40,963 nt of DNA from Actinacidiphila epipremni. GTDB taxonomy: Bacteria > Actinomycetota > Actinomycetes > Streptomycetales > Streptomycetaceae. The notes beneath the pieces are model-generated. The model did no database searches and had not been told where the DNA came from. It was given only the letters and a program-made list of their open reading frames with translations. Positions 22,753 to 32,972 of the stretch are shown here, in pieces. Numbering within the stretch: position 1 is the first letter of the stretch; the number at the start of each line of letters is the position of its first letter. The position numbers and the translations under genes are program-made. Where the stretch lies: contig NZ_JAATEJ010000044.1 in the NCBI RefSeq assembly GCF_012034175.1, forward strand, positions 1 to 40,963, given 5' to 3'.

Positions 22753-23457
22753 TCAGGCAGCCGAGTGCAGGGGCCAGTCGCCCGGTATCGCGTCGGCCGC
22801 GCCGTTGCGGCGGCGCAGCCACGCCGTGAAGTCCTCGGCCCAGGCGGCGTACCAGCCGCTCTGCGCCCGGTGCAGCTCCCACAGGTCGGCGTCGGCGGCC
22901 TCCGGGAAGCGGGCGGCGAGCGCCCGGGCGACCCGTACGGCGGCCAGCGCGTCGGCCCCCGCGTCGTGCGCGTCCTCCAGCGTCACCCCGTAGACGGCGC
23001 AGGCGGCCTCCAGGGTGCGCTTGCCGCGCCGGTAGCGGTCCAGCGCCCGGTCGATGACGAGCGGGTCCACCACCGGGCCCGGCCGCCCGCCGGGCGCGGC
23101 CAGCGGCGGCAGCGCGTACCGCCGCAACTCCGCGTCCAGCAGCGTCAGGTCGAAGGGCGCGTTGTAGACGACCACCGGGACCTGCGCGGCCCAGTAGCCG
23201 CGCACCGCGTCGGCGACCTCGGCGGCGACCTCCGGCGCGGGCCGGCCCTCGGCGCGGGCGCGGGCGGTGCTCACCCCGTGGATGGCGGTGGCCTCCGCGG
23301 GTATCGGCACGCCCGGGTCGGCCAGCCACGCCCGGTGCCGCACCGGCTGACCGTCCTTCACCTCGGTGAGCGCCGCGGTGACGATACGCGCCTGCCGCGG
23401 GTCCGTCCCCGTGGTCTCCAGGTCGAAGCCGACCAGCAGATCCTCGTGCCATGCCAT
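22753..23457 (-). CDS. DEDDh 3'-5' exonuclease (DnaQ-like)
   Basis: The 234-residue protein has all DEDDh catalytic residues: Asp12 and Glu14 in GFDLETTG, Asp103 in VVYNAPFDLTLLD, His164 and Asp169 in EDAHDAGADA. IHGVSTARARAEGRPAPEVA is the usual loop after the first motif. It resembles the stand-alone epsilon-like exonucleases common in Streptomyces rather than the replicative proofreading subunit. The C-terminal ~60 residues, rich in Trp, are extra. It is convergent with the MFS gene over a 28-bp gap. The ATG has a purine-rich GGGGAAGGGGA upstream on the minus strand. Confidence 0.9.
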   Translation of the reverse strand: MAWHEDLLVGFDLETTGTDPRQARIVTAALTEVKDGQPVRHRAWLADPGVPIPAEATAIHGVSTARARAEGRPAPEVAAEVADAVRGYWAAQVPVVVYNAPFDLTLLDAELRRYALPPLAAPGGRPGPVVDPLVIDRALDRYRRGKRTLEAACAVYGVTLEDAHDAGADALAAVRVARALAARFPEAADADLWELHRAQSGWYAAWAEDFTAWLRRRNGAADAIPGDWPLHSAA

Positions 23458-23557
23458 GGCGAAAGTCCCCTTCCCACCCCGTTGTCCCCCGATGCCCTGC
23501 CATCATCGCGTGCCCCACTGACACTCGCGCCGCCCGCGGGCGGCGTGCGGCGCGGGG

Positions 23558-24799
23558 TCAGGAGACCGGCCGGGCGTCGGCCCAGATGCCCTCGAACTCC
23601 TCGCGGTAGACCTCGAACAGCCCGCTCTCGGCGGGCCGGTCGTCGGCGACGACCCGGCGGTTGCCGCCGCGCAGCACCATCACCGGCACCTCCATGCCGC
23701 GGGCCCTGCGCAGGTAGGACTGCACGACGGCGAGCCCTCCCTCGCCGCCGTCGCCGTCGACGAGGTAGGCGGTGAAGCGCGGGGTCTCGTCGAAGACCTG
23801 GATCTCGAAGGCGCCGGGGTCGCGCAGCCGGGAGCGCACCCGGCGCATGTGCATGATGTTCATCTCCACCGAGCGGGCCATCTCGCCGCGCCCGAGCCCG
23901 AGTTCGCGCTCCCGGCGGCGCACCGCGCTGCTGGCGGGGTTGAGGAAGAGCAGCCGCACCCGGCAGCCGGCCTCGGCGAGCCGGATGAGCCGCCGCCCGG
24001 AGTAGTTCTGCACCAGCAGGTTGAGGCCGATGCCGACGGCGTCCAGCCGGCGGGCGCCGGCGAACAGGTCCTCGACGGGCAGTTGGCGCTGCAGCCGCAC
24101 CCGGTCGGCGTAGACGCCGACGACGTCGGAGAAGCGGTCGGCGACCAGCTCCTCGACCGCGTCGACCGGCAGCCGCTGCGCCGCCCCGCGCGCGGGCCCC
24201 GCGCCCAGCAGCTCCAGCAGCCGCGAGCAGGCCCGTTCGGCCTGGTCCAGCACGGTGCGGGACAGGGCGCGGTTGCGGGAGACCACATGGCGGGCGACCT
24301 CCAGCTCGTCCAGGGCGAGTTCGAGGTCGCGGCGGTCGTCGAAGTAGGGCTCGAAGCAGGGCCAGTGCTGGACGACGAGCTCGCGCAGCTGCGGCAGGGT
24401 CAGGAAGCTCAGGACGTTGTCGTCGGCCGGGTCGAGCAGATAGCCCTTGCGGCGGCTCACCTCCCGTACCGCGACGGCCCGCTGGACCCATTCGTGGCCC
24501 GCGGGGCCGGCGGCGGCGACGACCCATTCCTCGCCGTGGACGGGCTCGTAGATGGGGCGCAGCACCGCGTTGACGACGGCCCGCAGCCGCTGCTCGACCA
24601 GGTTCAGCCAGACGTAGGCGCGGCCGGCCCGGCGGGCGCGGGTGCGTACCTCCGCCCAGGCGTCGGCGCCCCAGTCGATCTCCGCACCGATCTCCATGGG
24701 CTGGGCGAGGGTGACCGCGCCCGGGGTCCCCTCCGCAGTGGTGTCCTGCCGGTCACCCTGCTCACCGCCTCCCGGGAGCATCAGGCCTCCGGACGTCAC
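23558..24799 (-). CDS. SAV2148-family HEPN domain protein
   Basis: I recognise this ~413-residue protein as the conserved actinobacterial family named after SAV2148. Diagnostic stretches are WGADAWAEVRTRARRAGRAY, YLLDPADDNVLSFLTLPQLR, HWPCFEPYFDDRRDLELALD, RRLDAVGIGLNLLVQNYSGR and FEIQVFDETPRFTAYLVDGD. The N-terminal half carries the HEPN-like helical region, and the C-terminal half resembles PLD-like/regulatory domains of uncertain activity. No function is established to my knowledge. The start is open: GTG 24799 (given, GGGAGG about 10 nt upstream, matches relatives), GTG 24817, or ATG 24781 with GGAGG 4 nt before it. Confidence 0.8.
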   Translation of the reverse strand: MTSGGLMLPGGGEQGDRQDTTAEGTPGAVTLAQPMEIGAEIDWGADAWAEVRTRARRAGRAYVWLNLVEQRLRAVVNAVLRPIYEPVHGEEWVVAAAGPAGHEWVQRAVAVREVSRRKGYLLDPADDNVLSFLTLPQLRELVVQHWPCFEPYFDDRRDLELALDELEVARHVVSRNRALSRTVLDQAERACSRLLELLGAGPARGAAQRLPVDAVEELVADRFSDVVGVYADRVRLQRQLPVEDLFAGARRLDAVGIGLNLLVQNYSGRRLIRLAEAGCRVRLLFLNPASSAVRRRERELGLGRGEMARSVEMNIMHMRRVRSRLRDPGAFEIQVFDETPRFTAYLVDGDGGEGGLAVVQSYLRRARGMEVPVMVLRGGNRRVVADDRPAESGLFEVYREEFEGIWADARPVS

Positions 24800-25090
24800 C
24801 GCTTCACCGCCTCCCACCCCCCGTCCACGATCAAGGAAGGGTACTGCGGTGCGGGGGCCGTCGCAGCAGTATCGACCCTACTTGACTACTACCGGACAAC
24901 CCCATCACTCGTACGGTCGCAGCCAGTTGTGGCTGTGTCACCCTCGGGTGGAAGTCGATGGGAGGATGACACCTCGTCAGCACCCGCAAAACTATCGGCA
25001 ACCGTCGGCACCGCGGCCACGGGGTACAACGGTCCAGGTGGCCGGGCACACGGCCCGGTCGGGAACGGACAGGAACGGAAGAGTCTCGAC
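24800..25090. promoter_or_regulatory. Divergent promoter region between the HEPN and glgX genes
   Basis: This 291-bp gap has lower GC than its neighbours, especially 24835-25010, as expected for back-to-back promoters. TTGACT at 24882-24887 is a good -35 for glgX, but the -10 (CACTCG near 24906) is poor. On the minus strand GATACT near 24870 could be a -10 for the HEPN gene. No other feature was found. Confidence 0.35.
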
Positions 25091-27229
<2,139 letters not shown>

Positions 27230-27275
27230 CGCGGCCGGGGAGCAGGATCGGCCGATCCCGGGTAGAGAGGTGGCT

Positions 27276-29837
27276 ATGAGCCCTATGCCCACTGCCACGT
27301 ACCGCCTGCAGGTGCAGCCGTCGTTCACGTTCGGGCAGGCCGCGGAGGTCGTGCCGTATCTGGCCGGGCTCGGGGTCAGCCATCTGCACCTGTCGCCGGT
27401 GCTGGAGGCCGTGCCCGGGTCAGGGCACGGCTACGACGTGGTGGACCACACCCGGGTGCGGGCCGAGCTGGGCGGCGAGCAGGGGCTGCGGGACCTGTCG
27501 CGTACGGCCAGGGAGCACGGGCTGGGGCTGATCCTCGACATCGTGCCCAACCACATGGCCTTGCCCGCGCCCGAGCACCTGAACGGCCCGCTGTGGGAGG
27601 TGCTGCGGGACGGGCCGGGCTCGCCCCGGGCGAGGTGGTTCGACATCGACTGGGACGCCCTCGGCGGCAAGGTGCTGCTGCCGGTGCTGGGCGATCCGCT
27701 CCCCGACGTGCTGGGCGAGCTGTCGGTCGTACGGGACAAGGCGGCGGGCGGCAAGGCGCTCGCCTACTACGACCACCGCTTCCCCTTGCGCCCGGGGACG
27801 GAGGAGCTGCCGCTGCCCGAGCTGCTGGACGCCCAGTGGTACCGGCTCGCGTACTGGCGCACCGCCCGCACGCACCTGAACTACCGGCGCTTCTTCACCA
27901 TCTCCGACCTCATCGCGGTGCGGGTGGAGGATCCGGAGGTCTTCGCCGCGACGCATGAGGTGATTTTGCGGCTGCTGCGCGACGGGGTCGCCGACGGGCT
28001 GCGGGTGGATCACCCGGACGGGCTAGCCGACCCGGCCGGATATCTGCGCCGGCTCGCCGAGGCGAGCGGCGGGCGCTGGACGGTCGTGGAGAAGATCCTC
28101 CAGCGCGACGAGCCGCTGCCCGCGGACTGGGCGTGCGCCGGCACGACCGGCTACGACGCCCTGGACCGGGTCGACGGCCTGTTCACCGACCCGGCGGGCG
28201 TCGCCGAGCTGGACGCCTTCCACCGTGCGTACACCGGCGCCGACGACGACCGCGGCGGCCGGTGGGCGCCGACCGTGCGCCGGGCCGCGTACCGCGTCGT
28301 CACGCACGACCTGGCCGCCGAGGTCGCCCGGCTGCGCCGTACCGCCGAGCGCGTGCGCGCCGCGCTGCCCGGCAGGCGCCCGTACCGGCCCGAGGCGCTG
28401 GACGCGGCGATCCGCGAGCTGCTGGTGCGGGTGCCGGTGTACCGCCCGTACGTCGTCCCGGGCGGCCCCGCCTCGGCGGCGGACGAGGCGATGCTGGAGC
28501 ACTCCGCCCGCGAGGCCCGCGAGGCGGCGCCGGACCTGGGCGGGGCGGTGGATTTCGTACGGGACCTGGCGCTGGGGCGGTACGCGACGGGGGCGGGCGG
28601 GGCGCGCGACGGCTCGGCGGCGGGCGGCGGCTCGACGGCGGGCAGCTCGACGGCGGGCAGCTCGACGGCCGGCGGCGGCTCGACGGCCGGCGGCGGGCAC
28701 GTCGTGGACGGCGGGGCGGCGGCGGACGGGGCGGACTTCGCCGTGCGGTTCGCGCAGGTCGCCTCCGCGCTGCACGCCAAGTCCGTCGAGGACACCGCCT
28801 TCTACCGCTACACCCCGCTGCTGTCGCTGTGCGAGGTCGGCCGGGACCCGGCGGTGCCGGCGACCGCGCCCGCCGACTTCCACGCCTATTGCGCCCGGGT
28901 GCAGCGCGAGCGGCCCGCGACCGGCACCGTGCTGTCCACCCACGACACCAAGCGCAGCGCCGACCTGCGGCTGCGGCTCGCCGTCCTCTCGGAGCTGCCC
29001 GAGGTGTGGCGGGAGTGGATGGAGCGGCGCGACGCGCGCGAGGCGCAGCTCGGCTGCGTGCCCGCGCCCGACCGCCAGGTGCAGTACACCGCCTACCAGA
29101 CCGGCGTCGGCCTCGGCTTCTGCCACCCCGACCGGCTGGGCCCTGCGCTGCTGAAGGCGGTGCGCGAGGCGGGGCTGCGGACGACGTGGACCGAGCAGGA
29201 CGAGGCGTATGAGAAGGCGGTCGCCGACTTCGTCGCGGACGGCCCGTGCGGGCCGCAGGTCTACGAGATCGGCGAGCTCGCCGGGCGGCTGCGCCCGTAC
29301 GCCGACGCCAACACGCTCGGCGCGGCGCTGCTGCACCTGACGATGCCGGGTGTGCCGGACGTGTACCAGTGCACGGAATTCCCCGTCCACACCCTGGTCG
29401 ACCCCGACAACCGCGGGCCCATGACCGGCACGGCCGGCGACACCCAGCGCTTCGGCACCGGCCGCACGCTCGCCGAGCTGCTCGACGGGCGCCGCCCCCG
29501 GGACACCGACGAGGCCAAGCTGCGGCTGACCGCGGTCGCGCTGCGGCTGCGCCGGGACGAGCCGCAGTGGTACGGGCCGCAGGGCGCGTACGACCCGCTG
29601 GCGGCGGACGGGCCGGCCGCGGAGCACTGCGTGGCCTTCGTCCGCGGCGGCGCCGCGCTGACCGTCGTGACCCGGCTCTCGCGGCGGCTGGAGCAGGCCG
29701 GCGGCTGGCGCGGGACGGCGCTGCCGCTGCCCCCCGGGCGCTGGCGGGACCGGCTGGGCGGCGGCACCCACGAGGGCCGCGTACCGCTCGCGGAACTCCT
29801 CGCGGACTCCCCCGTCGCGCTGCTCACCCGCGGGTGA
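27276..29837 (+). CDS. treY: Maltooligosyl trehalose synthase
   Basis: This 853-residue GH13 enzyme turns the reducing-end alpha-1,4 bond of maltodextrins into the alpha,alpha-1,1 bond of trehalose. It begins with the family's TATYRLQVQPSFTFGQAAEV. The catalytic residues are Asp245 in DGLRVDHPDGL, Glu272 in WTVVEKIL and Asp557 in STHDTKRSAD, and the TreY-specific VEDTAFYRY block is present. It is longer than usual: about 45 residues of Gly/Ser/Thr/Ala repeats (around residues 443-487) are inserted before the FAVRFAQVASALHAKSVEDT stretch. The start ATG has AGAGAGG 5 nt upstream. Its stop abuts the stop of the convergent SDR gene in the palindrome TGATCA. Confidence 0.95.
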   Translation: MSPMPTATYRLQVQPSFTFGQAAEVVPYLAGLGVSHLHLSPVLEAVPGSGHGYDVVDHTRVRAELGGEQGLRDLSRTAREHGLGLILDIVPNHMALPAPEHLNGPLWEVLRDGPGSPRARWFDIDWDALGGKVLLPVLGDPLPDVLGELSVVRDKAAGGKALAYYDHRFPLRPGTEELPLPELLDAQWYRLAYWRTARTHLNYRRFFTISDLIAVRVEDPEVFAATHEVILRLLRDGVADGLRVDHPDGLADPAGYLRRLAEASGGRWTVVEKILQRDEPLPADWACAGTTGYDALDRVDGLFTDPAGVAELDAFHRAYTGADDDRGGRWAPTVRRAAYRVVTHDLAAEVARLRRTAERVRAALPGRRPYRPEALDAAIRELLVRVPVYRPYVVPGGPASAADEAMLEHSAREAREAAPDLGGAVDFVRDLALGRYATGAGGARDGSAAGGGSTAGSSTAGSSTAGGGSTAGGGHVVDGGAAADGADFAVRFAQVASALHAKSVEDTAFYRYTPLLSLCEVGRDPAVPATAPADFHAYCARVQRERPATGTVLSTHDTKRSADLRLRLAVLSELPEVWREWMERRDAREAQLGCVPAPDRQVQYTAYQTGVGLGFCHPDRLGPALLKAVREAGLRTTWTEQDEAYEKAVADFVADGPCGPQVYEIGELAGRLRPYADANTLGAALLHLTMPGVPDVYQCTEFPVHTLVDPDNRGPMTGTAGDTQRFGTGRTLAELLDGRRPRDTDEAKLRLTAVALRLRRDEPQWYGPQGAYDPLAADGPAAEHCVAFVRGGAALTVVTRLSRRLEQAGGWRGTALPLPPGRWRDRLGGGTHEGRVPLAELLADSPVALLTRG
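28631..28696. repeat. treY: In-frame minisatellite inside treY
   Basis: Two exact copies of the 15-mer CTCGACGGCGGGCAG (28631-28645, 28646-28660) are followed by two exact copies of the 18-mer CTCGACGGCCGGCGGCGG (28661-28678, 28679-28696). Both units keep the frame and encode STAGS or STAGGG, giving a flexible linker. Confidence 0.9.
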
Positions 29838-30617
29838 TCACGCCTGGGCGGTGGGCAGCACGACGAGCTGGCGCAGGTTGACGTGCCGCGGGCGGCTGAC
29901 GGTGTACGCGACCAGGTCCGCGATGTCGTCGGCCGTCAGCGCCTGCCCGAAGGCGTCGAACATCCCGTCGAGCGCGTGCGACAGCTCGGCGTTGTCGATG
30001 TGGCTGCCCAGCTCGGTGTCGGTCAGGCCGGGTTCGATGTTGGTCACGCGCACCCCGCGCGGGCCCAGCTCGGTGCGCAGCGACGCCGACAGGTGGGTGA
30101 GGGCGGCCTTGGTGGCGGTGTAGACGGCGTAGCCGGGGAAGGTCAGGTGCGCGCCGATCGAGGAGATGTTGACCAGGTCGGCGGGGCGGCCCGCGGCGCC
30201 GGCGGCGAGCAGGTCGGGGCGGAAGGCGTCGATGACGCGCAGGGCGCCGGTGAGGTTGGTGTCGATCATCCGCTGCCATTCGTCGGTACGGCCGGCGTCG
30301 ACGGGGTTGGCGAGCATGACGCCGGCGGCGTTGACGACGAGGTCGGCGGGCCCGTATGCCTCCCGGACCCGGGCGGCGGCGGCGCGTACCGACGCCTCGT
30401 CGGTGACGTCGGCGGGGACGGCGAGGGCCCGGCCGCCGTCGGCGGTGATCTTCTCGGCGAGCGCGGTGAGCCGGTCGGCGCGCCGGGCCAGCAGTGCGAC
30501 CCGGGTGCCGCGGGCGGCGAGCAGGCGGGCGGTCGCCTCGCCCATGCCGCTGGCGGCGCCGGTGACGACGGCGGTACGGGTGCGGAGGTTGCCGTCTTGT
30601 GCGGTGGTGCTGCTCAT
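29838..30617 (-). CDS. Short-chain dehydrogenase/reductase (SDR)
   Basis: The 259-residue oxidoreductase has the classical SDR motifs: cofactor loop TGAASGMG (residues 19-26), NAAG near 96, and catalytic Ser152/153, Tyr166 and Lys170 in YTATK. ALLARRADRL after the second strand, with basic residues, points to NADP(H). The substrate is unknown. It is divergent from an MmyB-type regulator across a 154-bp gap with a palindrome, an arrangement seen often in Streptomyces. The regulator probably controls it. The start ATG has AGGGAG upstream on the minus strand. Confidence 0.93.
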   Translation of the reverse strand: MSSTTAQDGNLRTRTAVVTGAASGMGEATARLLAARGTRVALLARRADRLTALAEKITADGGRALAVPADVTDEASVRAAAARVREAYGPADLVVNAAGVMLANPVDAGRTDEWQRMIDTNLTGALRVIDAFRPDLLAAGAAGRPADLVNISSIGAHLTFPGYAVYTATKAALTHLSASLRTELGPRGVRVTNIEPGLTDTELGSHIDNAELSHALDGMFDAFGQALTADDIADLVAYTVSRPRHVNLRQLVVLPTAQA

Positions 30618-30716
30618 GAGGGGTGGCTCCCTGGTGGGTGGCCCGCGGGGCGGGTGCTCCGGTGGTGGACGGCTCCACTGTGCGGGGCCCGGCCGGGGGC
30701 ACCCAGGGCTGAGCCG

Positions 30717-30741
30717 AACCTGGGTACGGCAGTACCAGGTT
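30717..30741. promoter_or_regulatory. Candidate operator between the SDR and MmyB-type genes
   Basis: AACCTG at 30717-30722 and CAGGTT at 30736-30741 flank GGTACGGCAGTAC, whose GTAC halves also mirror one another. The 25-bp site is thus an imperfect palindrome with only one unmatched base in each long arm. It lies just upstream of the regulator's promoter and is the natural binding site for its product. Confidence 0.6.
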
Positions 30742-30759
30742 GGCGTCCGGGGCCGGGCT

Positions 30760-30765
30760 TAGGCT
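30760..30765 (+). promoter_or_regulatory. -10 box of a leaderless promoter for the MmyB-type regulator
   Basis: TAGGCT ends 6 nt before the ATG at 30772 and fits the Streptomyces -10 consensus. The six bases between (CGGGGC) hold no ribosome binding site, so the mRNA probably starts at the ATG. The -35 region would overlap the right arm of the palindrome at 30717-30741. Confidence 0.45.
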
Positions 30766-30771
30766 CGGGGC

Positions 30772-31614
30772 ATGGACAACGCGCTGGGTGACTTCCTGCA
30801 GAGCCGGCGGGCCAGGATCCGCCCCGAGGAGGTGGGCCTGCCCCCGTACGGCCGGCGGCGGGTGCCGGGGCTGCGCCGCGAGGAGGTCGCGCAGCTCGCC
30901 GGGGTCAGCGTCGACTACTACATCCGGCTCGAACAGGGCCGCGGCAGGAACGTCTCCGACGCGGTCCTGGACGCGGTGGCCCGCGTGCTGCGGCTGGACC
31001 CCACGGAGCACGCCCACCTGCGCGACCTCGCCCGCGGCGGGCGTCCCGCTCCGGCTGCCGCCCCCGGGATACGGGCGGGGGTGCGGATGCTGCTGGACCG
31101 GATGGCCGACTGCCCGGCGATGGTCATCGACCACCGGATGAACGTGCTGGCGTGGAACGCCCTGGGCGACGCGGTGCACGGCTTCGCCGCGGGGCCCGAG
31201 CGCCGCAATATGCCCCGCCTGGTCTTCCTCGACCCGGCGGCGCGCGAGCTCTACCCGGAGTGGCCGGCGGTCGCCGCGGAAACCGTCGCCTACCTCCGCC
31301 TCGGCGCCGGCCGCCACCCCGACGACGCGGCCCTGACCGCGCTGGTCGGCGAGCTGTCCGTCAAGAGCGAGGACTTCCGCCGCCTGTGGGCGGACCACCT
31401 GGTGCGGGAGAAGACGTACGGCGTCAAGCGCATCCACCACCCGGTGGCGGGCGACCTCGAACTCGCCTACGAAACCCTGGCCTTCCCCGGCGACCCCGAC
31501 CTCACCCTCGTCATCTACACCCCCGCCCCGAACTCCCCCACCTCCGACCGCCTCACCCTCCTGGCCAGCTGGTCCAGCCCCGAGGTCCCGCGGTACGCCC
31601 CGGGCAGCCCCTGA
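30772..31614 (+). CDS. MmyB-type helix-turn-helix transcriptional regulator
   Basis: The 280-residue regulator has an XRE-like N-terminus: LGDFLQSRRARIRPEEVGLP, then RRVPGLRREEVAQLAGVSVD and YYIRLEQGRGRNVSDAVLDA. This is the standard opening of the MmyB family. The C-terminal MmyB domain (about residues 105-270) follows: MVIDHRMNVLAWNALGDAV, NMPRLVFLDPAARELYPEW and the closing LTLVIYTPAPNSPTSDRLTL. This PAS-like domain is thought to bind fatty acids or similar ligands. The usual target in Streptomyces is the divergent SDR gene, matched here. The C-terminal ~40 codons shift toward C-ending Pro/Thr codons. Confidence 0.92.
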   Translation: MDNALGDFLQSRRARIRPEEVGLPPYGRRRVPGLRREEVAQLAGVSVDYYIRLEQGRGRNVSDAVLDAVARVLRLDPTEHAHLRDLARGGRPAPAAAPGIRAGVRMLLDRMADCPAMVIDHRMNVLAWNALGDAVHGFAAGPERRNMPRLVFLDPAARELYPEWPAVAAETVAYLRLGAGRHPDDAALTALVGELSVKSEDFRRLWADHLVREKTYGVKRIHHPVAGDLELAYETLAFPGDPDLTLVIYTPAPNSPTSDRLTLLASWSSPEVPRYAPGSP

Positions 31615-31658
31615 CCGGCGCCTGGCCGGTCACGCAGTCGCAGCGCCGCAAGCCGGCC

Positions 31659-32870
31659 TCAACGATGCTCCGCAAGGAGGGCAGCGACTTCCGGCACATC
31701 GGCGTGATTCTGCAACCGGCCGAGTACGACCCGCACGCGCTCCGCCACTCTCTCGGACGGAGTGGCAGATGCAAGGGAGATGACCCGCTCGGCCACGGAC
31801 GCCGCCTCTTCCGGTTCGTTGGCGTCCGCCAGCGCCACAGCCAACCATGAGAGGTACAACGCCATCTCACGGGTATGTGTGGCGTCATAGGCGCCGAGGA
31901 CTTCCCGGAGCAACGGCACCGCACGCAACGGCCGGTGGAGTTCCGTGTAGACCCGGGATTCCATGACCCGGAGTTCCCCGGCGTCCACCCAATACAGATA
32001 GCCAGGGGATTCTGTTCCTGGGCTGTCTTCGCTGAGCGCCTGGCCGGCTTCCCCGAGCGCGCGTATGGCCTGTTGCGTATTCTCCGCTCCCCCGGCTTTC
32101 GTGTGCGCCCATGCCACACGGTCGAGGTACAGCGCGCGGGCTTTCGGGGGCGCTTCGGCCTGTGAGTCCCTGAACGCCGCCTGAGCCAGGATGAGCCCTT
32201 CGGTTTCCCGCCCGGTGTTGCTCATCTGATAGGCGAGTGATCCGGCGAGATTCCCCGCCAGGATGCGGTCTTCCGCGTGCTGTGCAGCGCTGATGCCCAG
32301 CCGGTATATCCGCTCGGCTTCGGCGTGCTGTCCGGCGTCGCTGGCGATCCAGCCGGCAATCTGTGCCAACTCCCCGATCTGCCTCAGGAGTTGCCGCCCG
32401 ACTTCGCTGGTGTGTCCGCTCTCTCGGTACAACGTCACGACCCGCCGAAGGTCCCGCAGCGCCGGGCGGATCAGGTCCCCGCCTGCCAGCACGTCATCAG
32501 CCAGCCTGAGCCCGTGCACCCGCTGTCGCAGTTCGTCCACGGTGCCCATTCCGACGCGTCGCCCCGTACGGCCTTCCAAAGGGCTCAGCGGATCCTCTTC
32601 GGGCAGGAAATCAGCCAGGGTCGGCAAGGGCGGCTCGGCGGACGCGGGCGGCGCTGTGAGGACTTCCACGGGGACACCGAGAGCGGCGGCGAGGAAGGGC
32701 AGCCATTCGCGCGGGGTCCGCTTCCCCGTCTCCCATCGGCTGATCTCCTGACGGCCGACCGGATCTCCGGAAATGCCCGCCGCCCGGCAGACCTCCCGCG
32801 CCAGCCGTGCCTGACTCCAGCTTCGCCGGTCACGCTCCCGCCGGATGTTGGCCCCCACGTCACTCCCCAT
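31659..32870 (-). CDS. XRE-family regulator with TPR-like repeats
   Basis: The 403-residue protein has an N-terminal helix-turn-helix (ANIRRERDRRSWSQARLARE, then GRQEISRWETGKRTPREWLP). A ~60-residue linker follows, then about 270 residues of helical repeats of TPR type, for example IGELAQIAGWIASDAGQHAE and ILAGNLAGSLAYQMSNTGRE. This layout recalls Streptomyces regulators that sense small peptides or ligands through TPRs; the ligand is unknown. GC is clearly below that of flanking genes (about 63-68% in sampled lines against about 80%). The gene is divergent from the radical SAM gene over 102 bp and probably regulates it. Its ATG at 32870 has no strong ribosome binding site. Confidence 0.85.
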   Translation of the reverse strand: MGSDVGANIRRERDRRSWSQARLAREVCRAAGISGDPVGRQEISRWETGKRTPREWLPFLAAALGVPVEVLTAPPASAEPPLPTLADFLPEEDPLSPLEGRTGRRVGMGTVDELRQRVHGLRLADDVLAGGDLIRPALRDLRRVVTLYRESGHTSEVGRQLLRQIGELAQIAGWIASDAGQHAEAERIYRLGISAAQHAEDRILAGNLAGSLAYQMSNTGRETEGLILAQAAFRDSQAEAPPKARALYLDRVAWAHTKAGGAENTQQAIRALGEAGQALSEDSPGTESPGYLYWVDAGELRVMESRVYTELHRPLRAVPLLREVLGAYDATHTREMALYLSWLAVALADANEPEEAASVAERVISLASATPSERVAERVRVVLGRLQNHADVPEVAALLAEHR

Positions 32871-32972
32871 GGGCCCAGTCTGGCCGACATCGGGCCTACA
32901 CGTGGCCGCTATGCGCCGGCTCGCACTGAAAGGGAAGATCTGGGCGAACCGTCAATCGTAGGGAGTTGTGGG

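Noticed and set aside
28631..28696. CRISPR-like repeat array
   Set aside because: Repeats are contiguous without spacers, in frame within treY, and encode a simple linker.
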